Below are positions 36,601 to 46,306 of a DNA stretch of 64,000 bases, piece after piece. A program made the translations under genes and the position numbers. The stretch lies in NCBI GenBank assembly GCA_003538625.1, contig DPRR01000014.1, positions 1 to 64,000 of the forward strand, written 5' to 3'. How positions within the stretch are numbered: position 1 is the stretch's first letter; every line of letters begins with the position of its first letter. Source of the DNA: Ignavibacteriales bacterium (lineage in GTDB: Bacteria > Bacteroidota > Ignavibacteria > Ignavibacteriales > Ignavibacteriaceae). A model generated the notes under the pieces. That model saw only the letters and a list, made by a program, of their open reading frames with translations, was not told the origin of the DNA and did no database searches.

Positions 36601-38253
36601 TGCCTGTGCTTCTGCTTTTTTTAGATCGAGAAAACGGGTGTAGGTTGGTTCAAATACTTTGGCAAACCGTTTTAAAATATCATGTTCCTTTTCCGAAAAT
36701 GTTCTGTCAGAGTAGCTATGTATACTGATGCCGATATTATTTGCTATTCCGACAGACAGGCACCAGCCTTCAGCGGCAAGGATCATTTTTTTTCTTTCAT
36801 CCGGCAAGTCCTTATAATCAGAATGTTCATAGAGATAAGAGAAGTAGGCGTCTTTTTCTTCTTTCGGATAAATCTTACTGAGAAGATCCTGTTTGCTTTT
36901 AACAGCATTAAAAATATCATTCATAACAGGGGTGTCGAAATAAGGTGTATACAGGCAAACGGCTTTGGTATATCCGGGGGCTGTAAACCAGGAATCAAAA
37001 CCTGTCAGGTCATCATTCAATATGTTAATATTAATTGCATCAACATCAATTTCCAGGTCTTTCATTTGACCGAATAATGTCATTACTACATCATTCAGTT
37101 CTTCACTTTTTTGCATCGCCATTGTTCTTACACGAACTCTTTCAAGCGCTAATTCAATTTCAGCCTCTCTTGCCTGTGCCACAGCTATTTCAATATCCAG
37201 ATACCTTTGATATGCCAGTTCGAATACTTTAAGGAATCGCTTAAATAAATATATTTCTGCTTCCGTTAGAAGAATGTAAGTTGAAATTCCAAGTGCAACC
37301 GGACCCAGGGAGAACCAATAATAATTTAGTGACGAGGCAGTTTCGAGGTACTCGTCAATAAAAACATTTGTCGTTTTTTGATAGTTAATCCAGTCTTTTA
37401 CGTCATCGCCATTTATATGTGTGATAAAGGTTTCTCTCTTGCCCTTCAGCATTTTTGCCGCAAATTCTTTATGCATTTCATGGTTTGTATATGAAGTTTC
37501 TGTAATAAAGGTTTTGTCGTGCTTAGCATAATATTCATAATTCATATAAGTGCCGCGCTGCTCATAAAAGATAGCTGTTTGCACATTACGAATTTCCTTT
37601 ACCCCCAATGAATGGAGTTGAAGTGAAATTGTCTTGCACACATCCAGCATATCATCTGGTTTCCTCATCCCCATCGCGATAGTACGTACTTTTTCTAATG
37701 CAGTTTCAATTTCTAGCTCTCTATTTTTAATAAGTAAGTCGGCAGTTTTCTCTTCAACCGCTTTTTGTAATACAGCATTTTTTTTCTTCCACTCGTCAAC
37801 ATGCCAGGGATCATCACCACCGGAAATATGCTCCGGCTTAGAACCATGCCAATGAATAAGTTTCCACGATCCATCTCTAAATTCAAATATAGTTGACATT
37901 CTTACCGCTAACTCATTAGACTCACCTTGAAATCGTGTGAGCAATACGATTTCATCAACAACCACAGCAGTATTTCCATTGTCAGAGATGCGGCTTATTA
38001 CGGGCTTCGAAGTAAAACTAAATTCGTCAAAATTTACGGCTTGTTCCCGTTGATCAATTATAAGGTCTCTAAAATCCTGAATAGACGTAATCTTTTCATC
38101 CTGAGCTGTACCATAACCCATTACATTTTCGTCTATGAATTCAGAAACATTTTCAAGAGAACCTTCACCGAATCCAACTTCAAGTAATCTTTTATATGCT
38201 GCTTTCAGAGATTTTTCTTTATCTGCTAAGCTAAAGTTTGTTTTAGATTTCAT
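33634..38253 (-). CDS. giant SpoIIE phosphatase with six tandem sensor units
   Basis: A 1539-residue soluble protein. The first 150 residues look like a SnoaL/NTF2-like domain (WKLIHWHGSKPEH). Six units of about 185 residues follow, each opening with a helix like ALERVRSRTMAMQKSEEL, at about 187, 371, 564, 747, 934 and 1121, with a GAF-like body ending RFLDLQKAEAQAREA. A linker (ENERKTKELEDARQLQLSMLP) leads to the PP2C/SpoIIE domain (about 1300-1539) with GGDYYDF, GDATGHG, LLMSDG and PDDDVSFVV metal motifs. No membrane segment. It should remove phosphate from a STAS protein on cues sensed by the repeats. Confidence 0.9.
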   Translation of the reverse strand: MKSKTNFSLADKEKSLKAAYKRLLEVGFGEGSLENVSEFIDENVMGYGTAQDEKITSIQDFRDLIIDQREQAVNFDEFSFTSKPVISRISDNGNTAVVVDEIVLLTRFQGESNELAVRMSTIFEFRDGSWKLIHWHGSKPEHISGGDDPWHVDEWKKKNAVLQKAVEEKTADLLIKNRELEIETALEKVRTIAMGMRKPDDMLDVCKTISLQLHSLGVKEIRNVQTAIFYEQRGTYMNYEYYAKHDKTFITETSYTNHEMHKEFAAKMLKGKRETFITHINGDDVKDWINYQKTTNVFIDEYLETASSLNYYWFSLGPVALGISTYILLTEAEIYLFKRFLKVFELAYQRYLDIEIAVAQAREAEIELALERVRVRTMAMQKSEELNDVVMTLFGQMKDLEIDVDAININILNDDLTGFDSWFTAPGYTKAVCLYTPYFDTPVMNDIFNAVKSKQDLLSKIYPKEEKDAYFSYLYEHSDYKDLPDERKKMILAAEGWCLSVGIANNIGISIHSYSDRTFSEKEHDILKRFAKVFEPTYTRFLDLKKAEAQAREAQIELALERVRSRSMGMQKSEELKDVIQIVYEQFAHLNILVEHAGFVMDYKIRDDYNIWVADPLGVPAKITIPYFDSVYYNRFNEAKEKGEDFFATNLSFEEKNRFYQKLFEYIPGLPAQAKEFYFSCPGLAGSTVLLENVGLYIENFSGIPYSDDENATLMRFGKVFQQTYTRFLDLQKAEAQAREAQIEAALERVRSRTMAMQRSEELLQVITILAKQFQLLNFNFDNVSFAIRNQTHDYNFWISATGLPRPYKIHVPYLNNPMFERIRNVQNNNLSIYTDTLSIEESRQWHQHVFENSIFKYLPEKTKDYILNNNYTRTIVFMPTIMLIIGNYASIIYTEEENNIFRRFAVVFEQSYTRFLDLQKAESQAREAKIEAALEKVRSRTMAMQKSEELAETAAVLFQQLNELGYIPDRITIGIMKEDVRSIELWSTDQVGNQITHIFKPSIDEPTTWSKIYGNWKAKKRSVVIDLSGLELNEWIRYVREEMQMFINEDVLKENRRVHSVGFFSQGFIMMSTIEALSVEKIDVLERFSLVFNQTYTRFLDLQKAEAQAREAQIEAALERVRAKTLAMQQSDELTETSAVVFKQLINLGIEPNRIYIAIIKDETEVAEFWVTDEDGSKVSTGFTINLNENISFRKMYSGWKEQKKSIILDLQGEELEKYFSHLSRLNVPFKEGFSQKRRIQNIAYFTKGFIGVASPDETKPETIQLLERFAAVFNLTYTRFNDLKQAEAQNRIIQAENERKTKELEDARQLQLSMLPKELPKLPHLDIAVYMKTATEVGGDYYDFNVDDNGTLTILAGDATGHGMMSGMMVSIMKSFFISNRKNIELKQFFENSNNSIKEMHLGRLMMPLIGVQINSEKLIATNAGMPSLIYFRNKSQKAGEFVSNNLPLGGMKNTNYSLKEIRYEMGDTLLLMSDGFAELKNENNEQYGYTRVKEEFRSVAQKSPNEIIGHLKDSASQWINGIEPDDDVSFVVIKFK

Positions 38254-38256
38254 ACT

Positions 38257-39228
38257 TTATTTTACCTTTATCACAACAAATGTCACATCATCATCTGGTT
38301 CTGTTCCGTTAATCCATTGAGATGCTGAGTTCTTAAGGTGTTCAACTATCTCATTGGAGTTTCTCTGTGCTACAGATCTGAATTCTTCTTTTATTCTTAG
38401 ATAACCATATTGTTCATTATTTCGATTCTTTAATTCCGCAAATCCATCACTCATTAGTAAAAGTGTATCGCCTCTTTCATAGATGATCTTTCTAAGTGAA
38501 TATACTGTACTTTTCATCGCACCTAATGGCATATTATTAATTACAAACTCACCTGCCTTTTGAGATTTTTTCCGGAAATAAATTAAAGATGGCATTCCGG
38601 CATTTGTAGCAATAACTTTTTGAGATGTAATTTGAACACCCATACACGCCATCATCAATCTGCCTAGCTGCATATCTTTTATAGATTTGTTTGAACTGTC
38701 AAAAAAGTTCTTCAATTCAAGAGTATTTCTATCAGCAATAAAAAATGATTTCATAATCGAAACCATCATTCCAGACATCATTCCGTGACCAGTAGCATCA
38801 CCAACAAGAACAGTTAAGGTGCCATCGGGTTTAATATGAAAATCATAATAATCACCGCCGACTTCTGTAGCTGTTTTCATATAAACAGCAATATCAAGAT
38901 GCGGTAGTTTTGGAAGTTCAAGAGGAAGCATTGCCAGTTGTAATTGTCTTGCATCTTCAAGTTCTTTGGATTTTCTGTCGTTCTCTGCTTGAATTATTTT
39001 TGCCTGTTCCTCAACCGCTTTTCTCTTTTGTTCAAGCTCTTCAATTGTTTCCTCGAGTAAAATCGCTGTAGTTTTTTTTACCTTCTCTGTTCTTTCCAGT
39101 TTGAATGCAGTTATCTCTAATTCTTTATCTGCATCCTTTACAGCTTTTATCATACTATCTTTTTGCTCAGCATCTAATTTTTCAGATTGCAGAATAATAT
39201 CGAGTATATTTTGAAGTTTCTGATTCAT
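38257..39228 (-). CDS. SpoIIE-type PP2C phosphatase with coiled coil
   Basis: A 323-residue protein. The first 110 residues are a predicted coiled coil (KLERTEKVKKTTAILLEE, then the KSKELEDARQLQLAMLP linker). The rest is a PP2C/SpoIIE catalytic domain with GGDYYDF, GDATGHG, LLLMSDG and PDDDVTFVVI. It is nearly identical in the catalytic part to the neighbour 3 bases downstream, so a recent duplication is likely. It follows the FIST gene by 8 bases, forming an operon with FIST and the giant phosphatase. The separate FIST protein may supply its sensing. Confidence 0.92.
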   Translation of the reverse strand: MNQKLQNILDIILQSEKLDAEQKDSMIKAVKDADKELEITAFKLERTEKVKKTTAILLEETIEELEQKRKAVEEQAKIIQAENDRKSKELEDARQLQLAMLPLELPKLPHLDIAVYMKTATEVGGDYYDFHIKPDGTLTVLVGDATGHGMMSGMMVSIMKSFFIADRNTLELKNFFDSSNKSIKDMQLGRLMMACMGVQITSQKVIATNAGMPSLIYFRKKSQKAGEFVINNMPLGAMKSTVYSLRKIIYERGDTLLLMSDGFAELKNRNNEQYGYLRIKEEFRSVAQRNSNEIVEHLKNSASQWINGTEPDDDVTFVVIKVK

Positions 39229-39236
39229 TTAAAGTT

Positions 39237-40400
39237 TTATTTTTCTTTTAATACCACCAGGCAACAGGTATTATTATGATAATCATATTTACCGGTTTTT
39301 GATTTTCCATATTCACCATAGGAAAAAAAGCCTGCCATAGGTGCATCCCAGATTTTTTGCACCTTCTCTATCTCCTCCTTTACTATCATACCAAACGCTA
39401 AATGCCTGCTCACACATGAAAACATAATAAGTGCATCGGCTTCTTGTTGTGCTTCATCTTTAATATTTTTACAGTCTGCAACCACTTTTTCAATGGAATC
39501 AAAATCAGGCGGCATGGAAAATTTAATTTTTGAACCCTGAGGCACTCTTCCGGAACAGATCAGTGAACGGTCTTCCTTATTGGCGAACATGGCTGTGCGT
39601 ATTACGGGATCTTCATTTTCCCTTTCCAGTTCCAGTGGATAGTACCAAGAGCTAAGGAATGTCGTGATGTCCGTCTCCACATCCTCTTTGATATCCACAC
39701 CCAGGTAATTCATTAACATATCCAATGCTGGTTTATCGTTGATGGTATACACAATATTACCTTCGCTTTTAGTAACTGTTTTTGTGGTGCCAATAGCTTT
39801 CCAGCCACAAGTAGCTATACCTCTAACATCTATTTTATCTTCATCAATAATGAGTGCTACAATTGCGCAGTCTTTACTTTTGCCGTTGGTAAAAACAAAT
39901 GTTGATTCAAGTGCCAAATCATCTCCCGCCTTACCTCCAAATATCGTTACTTCCCTTTCTGCCGACGAGGGAGGTTTTCCAAAACTTTGTATGATGCCTT
40001 CAACAATTGGCTCACCATCTAAGGACACCCCACTGTTTGCAATAATAAACGCTGGGTTGGCAAACGTTTCTTTTCCGGTAATGCCCAGTTTGTTTGCGTC
40101 TTCTAAGGCGGTTTCCTGGCTTGTTTCAAGAAATTCTATTTTAAAATAAGCTGGATGCATGTCGAGCAACATCATGACTATGCTGCCTCCTTCAATTTCG
40201 CCATCAATAAATTCCCCGGCAGTTGTAACACCAAATACCTGAAAGCCTTTTTCGTCAAGTAATTTGGAAATAGTTTCTCTGTCCTGTTTAACAGATAAGA
40301 ACACAACAGCTAAAGTTGGTTTGAATCCATCAGCCATGCTTTCAGTTAATGCAGAACTGATTTCTTCTGTAGATTTTCCTTTAATTGTTTTTGCTTTCAT
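39237..40400 (-). CDS. FIST domain sensor protein (first copy)
   Basis: A 387-residue soluble protein with FIST_N and FIST_C domains. The N-terminal half has LAVVFLSVKQDRETISKLL and GVTTAGEFIDGEIEGGSI, the C-terminal half ALIMFSCVSRHLAFG and MAGFFSYGEYGKS, which are typical. FIST proteins are thought to bind small ligands such as amino acids. It precedes the coiled-coil phosphatase by 8 bases and is paralogous to the gene at 41347. Confidence 0.9.
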   Translation of the reverse strand: MKAKTIKGKSTEEISSALTESMADGFKPTLAVVFLSVKQDRETISKLLDEKGFQVFGVTTAGEFIDGEIEGGSIVMMLLDMHPAYFKIEFLETSQETALEDANKLGITGKETFANPAFIIANSGVSLDGEPIVEGIIQSFGKPPSSAEREVTIFGGKAGDDLALESTFVFTNGKSKDCAIVALIIDEDKIDVRGIATCGWKAIGTTKTVTKSEGNIVYTINDKPALDMLMNYLGVDIKEDVETDITTFLSSWYYPLELERENEDPVIRTAMFANKEDRSLICSGRVPQGSKIKFSMPPDFDSIEKVVADCKNIKDEAQQEADALIMFSCVSRHLAFGMIVKEEIEKVQKIWDAPMAGFFSYGEYGKSKTGKYDYHNNTCCLVVLKEK

Positions 40401-40498
40401 AATAATTCTTTGTTTTACTCAATAGCCTACGACTTAAGTCGTGGGTTAATAAAATTTCAGTTCTCATTCAACTCAACTCAGCTGCAGGTTGTACTTTC

Positions 40499-41299
40499 TT
40501 ATGAATTTTTTAATGGTTCTTCATCTATGTCTTCATCAATAAATTTAATTAGTTTTTGTATTTCTGCATAAAGTGATTCATATAAATTAAGAATACCAAA
40601 GTTATTCATTGCCGCTAATCTGAGCCCATTTCTGATAGTCATATCTTTTAAGAAGATTGCTACTTGAGACGCAAGTTGTTTTCTTTTATCCTCTGATATT
40701 TCAATATTAATTCGTGTTTTTTGCTTTATTGTTCTTTCAAAATCCAAAAATGGACTGATTTCAAGAATAGGCCAAGTGCGATCATATAAGTAGTTATCGT
40801 ATTCATGTCTCATATGCTCACGATAAATTACTATCGTTTCATTTTTTTCTTTAATACTTAACAAATAGAATTTAATAGAATCATTTTTAATAATGTTTAA
40901 ACTTCCCGAGCTAATCAATTCATCTAACGTATTTGTTCGCGGTGTAAAACTTGTCCATCCATAAACTTTCCATAATAGTCTGTCAAATGATTTTAATTGG
41001 TCTATTGTTTTTGGTGGTTGAAGTGTTAATAATGTATTTGCTGAAAACATTTTATTACGCCGATCAACTATCATTGAATCCAAATTAACTAAATCAGTTT
41101 TTAAATCAAGTTTTAGATTTTTAAGATATTTTATTTCATTGTTTCTTTCTTTTCTCGCTTCATTCCAATTATTAACCTGAAGAGCTAAAAGAATTCCAAC
41201 CATAACCAAAATTATTTCCCCAATGGCGTAACGTAAATAGCTTGCTACTTTGTTTTCAGCTGCGAGTTTTTGTCTGATATTTCTAAAGAATCTTATCAT
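40499..41299 (-). CDS. DUF6090 family membrane protein
   Basis: A 266-residue protein with the DUF6090 opening (FFRNIRQKLAAENKVASYLR followed by a single hydrophobic segment at about 24-44 with LLALQVNNWNE). A long helical soluble part follows. Function is unknown; the family is common in Bacteroidota. It lies between the two FIST genes in the same direction. Confidence 0.88.
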   Translation of the reverse strand: MIRFFRNIRQKLAAENKVASYLRYAIGEIILVMVGILLALQVNNWNEARKERNNEIKYLKNLKLDLKTDLVNLDSMIVDRRNKMFSANTLLTLQPPKTIDQLKSFDRLLWKVYGWTSFTPRTNTLDELISSGSLNIIKNDSIKFYLLSIKEKNETIVIYREHMRHEYDNYLYDRTWPILEISPFLDFERTIKQKTRINIEISEDKRKQLASQVAIFLKDMTIRNGLRLAAMNNFGILNLYESLYAEIQKLIKFIDEDIDEEPLKNS

Positions 41300-41346
41300 A
41301 GTTTAATTATTTTTATTGCTTTGCTTTCATAATAATCAAGATAATA

Positions 41347-42486
41347 TTATCTTTCTTTCATCACTACAATGCAGCAGGTATTGTTATGAAATTCCTGCTT
41401 GCCCTTTAAAGAATTTCCGATTTCACCATAACAGAAAAACCCCGCCATTGGAGAATCCCAAACATCTTTAACTTCTTCAATCTCTGATGACACTAATGGA
41501 CCTAATGAATAATATCGACCAATGCAGGAAAACATAATCATTGCCTCTGCTTCAGGTTGAAAAGTTTCTTTTAAATATCTGCATTCTTCGGTAACCTGCT
41601 GGATTATGTTATTATCGGGAGGTAAAGAGAATCTGATTTTTGTTCCACGTGTTACCGGCCCTGCAAGTAATATTGATCTTTCTTTTGTGTTTAGATTTCT
41701 TATAGCTCTGGTAATAGTACTTCCATCGTCCCTCATCAATTGTATGGGATCCATATTTCCTACATTATTAATTAATTCATCCCCGGGATAATCTTCTAAA
41801 GAAATTCCCAAAAACTTGACCATAATATCCAATGCAGGCTCATCATCTATTGTGTAGACCTTACATTCCTCACAATCGGTTATTGTACGTATTGTTCCGA
41901 TAGGCTTCCAGCCGTGAGTAGCAAGCCCCGTTAATTGTATATTGTCATTGTCAACTATGAGTGCAATAATTCCGTCTTGAGTGGATTTGTCATTTGTAAA
42001 TAAATGTGTTTCAGTGCCACGTAATTCATCTCCGGCAATACCCCCATATATAATTGAGTCTTTACCTGAAGTGCTGTTTATTCCACTGATGATTGTTTCG
42101 CCATCAATTATAGAGCCCCCTGTTGCAACAAGATAAGACGGATTAGAAAATTTTTCCAGACCCTTTTTACCAATTTCTGCAGCAGTTCTCAACTTACTTT
42201 TTCCACTTCTTTCTTCGATGTGAACTAAAAAATTATTTTTATCCATATCAAGTAAAAGAATTGCCGCCGATTCTTTCTCTAATTCTCCATTAATAAATTC
42301 TCCTGCAGCAGTCGATCCAAATATCGCAATCCCATTTTCATCAAATACTTTACAAATAGAATCCCGGTTTATTTTAACAGATAAAAATATTATAACCAAG
42401 GTAGGTTTAAATCCATCAAACATACTTTCGGATAAAGCTAATCGAATTTCTTCAGGAGAATTTCCTTTAATTGATTTTGATTTCAT
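41347..42486 (-). CDS. FIST domain sensor protein (second copy)
   Basis: A 379-residue paralogue of the protein at 39237, with the same FIST_N (LVIIFLSVKINRDSICKVF, GSTAAGEFINGELEKES) and FIST_C (AMIMFSCIGRYYSLG, MAGFFCYGEIGNS) parts. Both begin with the same MK-x-K-IKG-x-S-EEI block. It lies 151 bases downstream of a propeller-phosphatase gene. Both copies are within the phosphatase cluster, which suggests ligand input into partner switching. Confidence 0.9.
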   Translation of the reverse strand: MKSKSIKGNSPEEIRLALSESMFDGFKPTLVIIFLSVKINRDSICKVFDENGIAIFGSTAAGEFINGELEKESAAILLLDMDKNNFLVHIEERSGKSKLRTAAEIGKKGLEKFSNPSYLVATGGSIIDGETIISGINSTSGKDSIIYGGIAGDELRGTETHLFTNDKSTQDGIIALIVDNDNIQLTGLATHGWKPIGTIRTITDCEECKVYTIDDEPALDIMVKFLGISLEDYPGDELINNVGNMDPIQLMRDDGSTITRAIRNLNTKERSILLAGPVTRGTKIRFSLPPDNNIIQQVTEECRYLKETFQPEAEAMIMFSCIGRYYSLGPLVSSEIEEVKDVWDSPMAGFFCYGEIGNSLKGKQEFHNNTCCIVVMKER

Positions 42487-42637
42487 AAAATATAATTTTT
42501 CATTAATAATAAATTTATTCAGCTATCAACTGAGTCTTCATCAAGTGCGAAATCGATAGATGAAGTGTGACTTTACTAAACTTGCCTGCGGTAAGCAGGT
42601 TTGTCAGACTTCAATAAACTCAGTCTGACAATTAAGA

Positions 42638-45600
42638 TTACTTCACCTTTATCACAACGAACGTAACATCATCATCTGGCTCCTGGCTATTTGTCCAGCT
42701 TCTGGCTTCTGCTCTTAAATGTGTGATAATTTCTTCTGGTTCTTTCTTTGCTGATTCTTCAAAACTGTTCCTTGCTCTTTTGTATCCGTATAATTCTCTG
42801 TTTGCATTTTTCAATTCCGCAAAGCCATCGCTCATAAGTAATAATGTATCACCTCTATCTACTTTAAATTCCTTTACATCATAAACCACTTCCTTCATTG
42901 CACCTAATGGCATATTATTAATAACAACTTCTTCAATGGTTTGAGAATTGTTTCTGTAAATAAAAAGCGGTGGCATACCGGCATTTGTTGTTATAATTTT
43001 ATTATTGCTTATCTGAACACATGTAAGCGCCATCATCAGTCGTCCAAGCTGCATATCTTTTATTGCTGCACTTGCATTTTCGAAGAATGGTTTAAGTGCC
43101 TTGTTTGTTCTATCTGACATGAAAAGAGATTTCATAATTGAGACCATCATCCCGGACATCATTCCATGTCCGGTTGCATCACCAAGGACAACGGTTAATG
43201 TTCCATCCATATGAACATGAAAATCATAATAATCACCGCCAACTTCTGTCGCAGTTTTCATAAATACGGCAATATCAAGATGTGGAAGACTTGGCAGTGA
43301 CTTGGGAAGCATTGAAAGTTGAAGCTGTCTGGCTTCTTCAAGTTCTTTTGTTTTTCTATCATTTTCTAACTGCAGGAATTTTTTATTTTCATTTTCTTTT
43401 CTTCTCTCTAGCTCGTACTTTCTTATTCCAACTAAACCAAGAACAACAGAAATGAGATAAAAGGAATATGCCCACCATGTTCGCCAGATCGGGGGATTGA
43501 CTTTGAATGAATATGCAGCTTCATTTGTTTTAACGCCGTTAGATGTTATGCCGCGAACTTTAAATGTGTATTTACCAAAAGAAAGATTTTGGTATTCTGC
43601 AAAGGACAGCGTACTTGCTTTAGACCAACCCTTATCAAAGCCTTCAAGAAAATGTTCATAAGTTGTTTGTTTTGGATCTTTGAAATTCAATGCAGCATAA
43701 CTGAAAATAAAAGAATTTTGAGAGTATGGCAATTCATTTGGAAAATTATAATAATGGGATTGCCCGCTAATAGATACAGATGAAATTAATAATGGATAAC
43801 TTTTTTCTTCACTCTTATTAATGTAAAGACCAACTCCGTTATAAAACTCAATCATATTTCCCAATCCATCCATTGCAGATATATAGGGACCGCCGCTTGC
43901 GACACTTTCGTCATGATAAAAAGTTTGAAATTTATTTCCATTTATTTTTAATGCACCGGATGGAGATGAGAAATAAACATTACTTCTGATATCATCGATC
44001 ACAGGATTTGAAAGATTAGTGGATAGAAGTCCATTCTTTTTTGTGTAAAAATTTAAATTAGTACCGTCAAAAATTACAAGTCCTCTGCCTCTAAGCCTTA
44101 TATATAAATTATCTCCTGCCTGAATCTCTGTCTGTGTTCCGGCAACACTTGCACCCTTTAAAATTCGGAAATCTGCATTAGCATTTACGCTATCACTAAG
44201 ATTTATAAATTTGTTTCCGTTAAAAACATAAAAACCTCCCACTGTTAAAAAGTACATTCCATTTTTTAAGTTACCTACAAAATGCAATTGCTCTGTCGGA
44301 ACGTTCCAGCTTTCCGGAGGTTTTGACCATGATTTCCCATCGTACATCATTATTTTAGATTGTACTGAAGTTATATCTTTTATATTATCTGAGAATAGGC
44401 CAAAAAGCCAAAGCCTTCCATCATTATCTTCCCGAAGATCAAACAGCTGATATTTTTTGCTGTTATCATCATCATTAAAAGGTGAGTTAATTTTTACAAA
44501 CTTTTCCCCCTCAAATCTCCCCAGGTAATAATCAGCTTTAATAAGATCAGTTTCAGCCGGTCTTACATAATTTTGCCATGCATAAATATCACCATTCTTT
44601 GTTTCCATAATATCTGAAGTATTATAAGATTTACCATCCTGGTTTGGAACAGAATTAATTTTAAATATTTGTTCGTCCTCGCTGTTTTTAATTTCGCGAA
44701 CGATTGTCAAACCTTTTGAGGTGGTAATCCAAATTCTTTTTTTACTGTCCTGAAATATTTGGAAAGTAATATTGCTTGCAAGTCCATCTTTTTCTGTAAT
44801 TGTTCGTAATTTTTTCCCGTCCCAAATGTTTATTCCCACGCTTTCAGTTTTAGCATAAGCCGGTAAATTGCTGTACGAATATGATAGCCAAACTAAACCA
44901 TTATAATCAGTATAAGGGGTCACAATACCTGATTGTGTAACTAATAGACCTTCCTTAGAAGTGAGCATTTGAGAATAGTTTGGATAATAAATTCCAATGC
45001 CTTTTGAAGTTTTCATTGCAACACCGTCGCTTAATGCGATTCCTGGTGCTGATTCAAATGAATCAAATTTTTTCCATTTGTTATCTGTAAATGAAAAAAG
45101 TTGGTTAGGATATTTTGAACTTTGATTTTGGGAAGTAACTTGAAATACAAGCCGTTCCGGAAAGTAATTACTGGATTTCAGAAAAAGCACACTCTGGTAT
45201 TTAAAGTCATTGATTACTCTATCCGTCTTCAGATCTCCGATAGAATTAATTTCCTTTAAAATATTAGAGACCTTCCATTTTCCATTTTCAATTTCAAAAA
45301 CACTTTTATTATTTCCATTAAAAATTTCACCATCTCTAATTAAAGTTGTCATGAACAACTTATCCATTTTTGTACTATAGTATACTTGAATTGGAAATTG
45401 ATTCCTTTTAAGCAGATTCTTGAATTCTGTGAATTGATAAAATTTATTACCATCATACATCAAAACTCCGGAATATTTTTCAGATCCCTCTGAACCACTT
45501 ATAACACCGGAACAAGCCAGCCATGTATTCCCGTCTTTATCGATTGTTGTTACATTTTCCGTAGGGTATATATTTGCATTCTGCAAATTTATGCCAACTG

Positions 45601-46288
45601 ATTCATCAATTCTTTTGAACACTCCATTTTTAAATAAAGCAACATTCGAACCTTCGCGCGTTTGAGTATTATGACCGGCAGAATTAAATATAAGATCACC
45701 ATACGGTGTTTCAATAAAGTCAGTTGCATTATCCAGTGGAAAATTTTTAGAGTCATAGACAGTAAATTTATTATCTTCGAATTTTGTAAGACCACCATTA
45801 TTATTTTTGTCTACGAATGGTGTTGAAGAACCAATCCATATTCGCCCCTTACCATCAGCTTTAACAAATGTTATTAACTGTCCTGATAATCCATTTATCT
45901 TATAACCTTCTTTTTCCGTATATACTTTAAATTCAGTTCCATCGAATGTTATAAATTTAGCAGGTGAAGCAAAGTACATTATATTTTTTGTCGAATCATA
46001 ATACATATTTTGCATTGTGGGTAATCCAATATCAGTGCCCACTTCTTCAAATTCATATCCATTAAATCTGTAAGTTCCTTCAACGCTGGAAATCCAAATG
46101 AAACCATCTTTAGTTTGAATTCCATTTGATAGATTTGTGGTAGGCAATCCTTCTTTGTTGGTGTATTCAACAATATCCGCATTGGCTTCAGTTTTTAGTT
46201 TCTGCTGTGATATTATTGAAGATGAAAAAACAAATATCAAAAGGGCTATTAGATTCTTAAAAAATGTTACTTTCATAAAACTCACCAT
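42638..46288 (-). CDS. two-component-type propeller fused to SpoIIE phosphatase (1216 aa)
   Basis: A signal segment (FFKNLIALLIFVFSSSIISQ) leads to periplasmic beta-propeller repeats (GFIWISSVEGTYRFNG, GRIWIGSSTPF and others), a Y_Y_Y-like domain and one membrane helix near residue 943 (WWAYSFYLISVVLGLVGI). A cytosolic coiled coil with ELEEARQLQLSMLP and a PP2C/SpoIIE domain (about 990-1216; GGDYYDF, GDATGHG, LLMSDG, PDDDVTFVV) follow. Domain order is that of hybrid two-component sensors, with the kinase replaced by a phosphatase. It is the most diverged propeller of the four. Confidence 0.92.
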   Translation of the reverse strand: MVSFMKVTFFKNLIALLIFVFSSSIISQQKLKTEANADIVEYTNKEGLPTTNLSNGIQTKDGFIWISSVEGTYRFNGYEFEEVGTDIGLPTMQNMYYDSTKNIMYFASPAKFITFDGTEFKVYTEKEGYKINGLSGQLITFVKADGKGRIWIGSSTPFVDKNNNGGLTKFEDNKFTVYDSKNFPLDNATDFIETPYGDLIFNSAGHNTQTREGSNVALFKNGVFKRIDESVGINLQNANIYPTENVTTIDKDGNTWLACSGVISGSEGSEKYSGVLMYDGNKFYQFTEFKNLLKRNQFPIQVYYSTKMDKLFMTTLIRDGEIFNGNNKSVFEIENGKWKVSNILKEINSIGDLKTDRVINDFKYQSVLFLKSSNYFPERLVFQVTSQNQSSKYPNQLFSFTDNKWKKFDSFESAPGIALSDGVAMKTSKGIGIYYPNYSQMLTSKEGLLVTQSGIVTPYTDYNGLVWLSYSYSNLPAYAKTESVGINIWDGKKLRTITEKDGLASNITFQIFQDSKKRIWITTSKGLTIVREIKNSEDEQIFKINSVPNQDGKSYNTSDIMETKNGDIYAWQNYVRPAETDLIKADYYLGRFEGEKFVKINSPFNDDDNSKKYQLFDLREDNDGRLWLFGLFSDNIKDITSVQSKIMMYDGKSWSKPPESWNVPTEQLHFVGNLKNGMYFLTVGGFYVFNGNKFINLSDSVNANADFRILKGASVAGTQTEIQAGDNLYIRLRGRGLVIFDGTNLNFYTKKNGLLSTNLSNPVIDDIRSNVYFSSPSGALKINGNKFQTFYHDESVASGGPYISAMDGLGNMIEFYNGVGLYINKSEEKSYPLLISSVSISGQSHYYNFPNELPYSQNSFIFSYAALNFKDPKQTTYEHFLEGFDKGWSKASTLSFAEYQNLSFGKYTFKVRGITSNGVKTNEAAYSFKVNPPIWRTWWAYSFYLISVVLGLVGIRKYELERRKENENKKFLQLENDRKTKELEEARQLQLSMLPKSLPSLPHLDIAVFMKTATEVGGDYYDFHVHMDGTLTVVLGDATGHGMMSGMMVSIMKSLFMSDRTNKALKPFFENASAAIKDMQLGRLMMALTCVQISNNKIITTNAGMPPLFIYRNNSQTIEEVVINNMPLGAMKEVVYDVKEFKVDRGDTLLLMSDGFAELKNANRELYGYKRARNSFEESAKKEPEEIITHLRAEARSWTNSQEPDDDVTFVVIKVK

Positions 46289-46306
46289 ATATAAGATTTT
46301 AAATTG

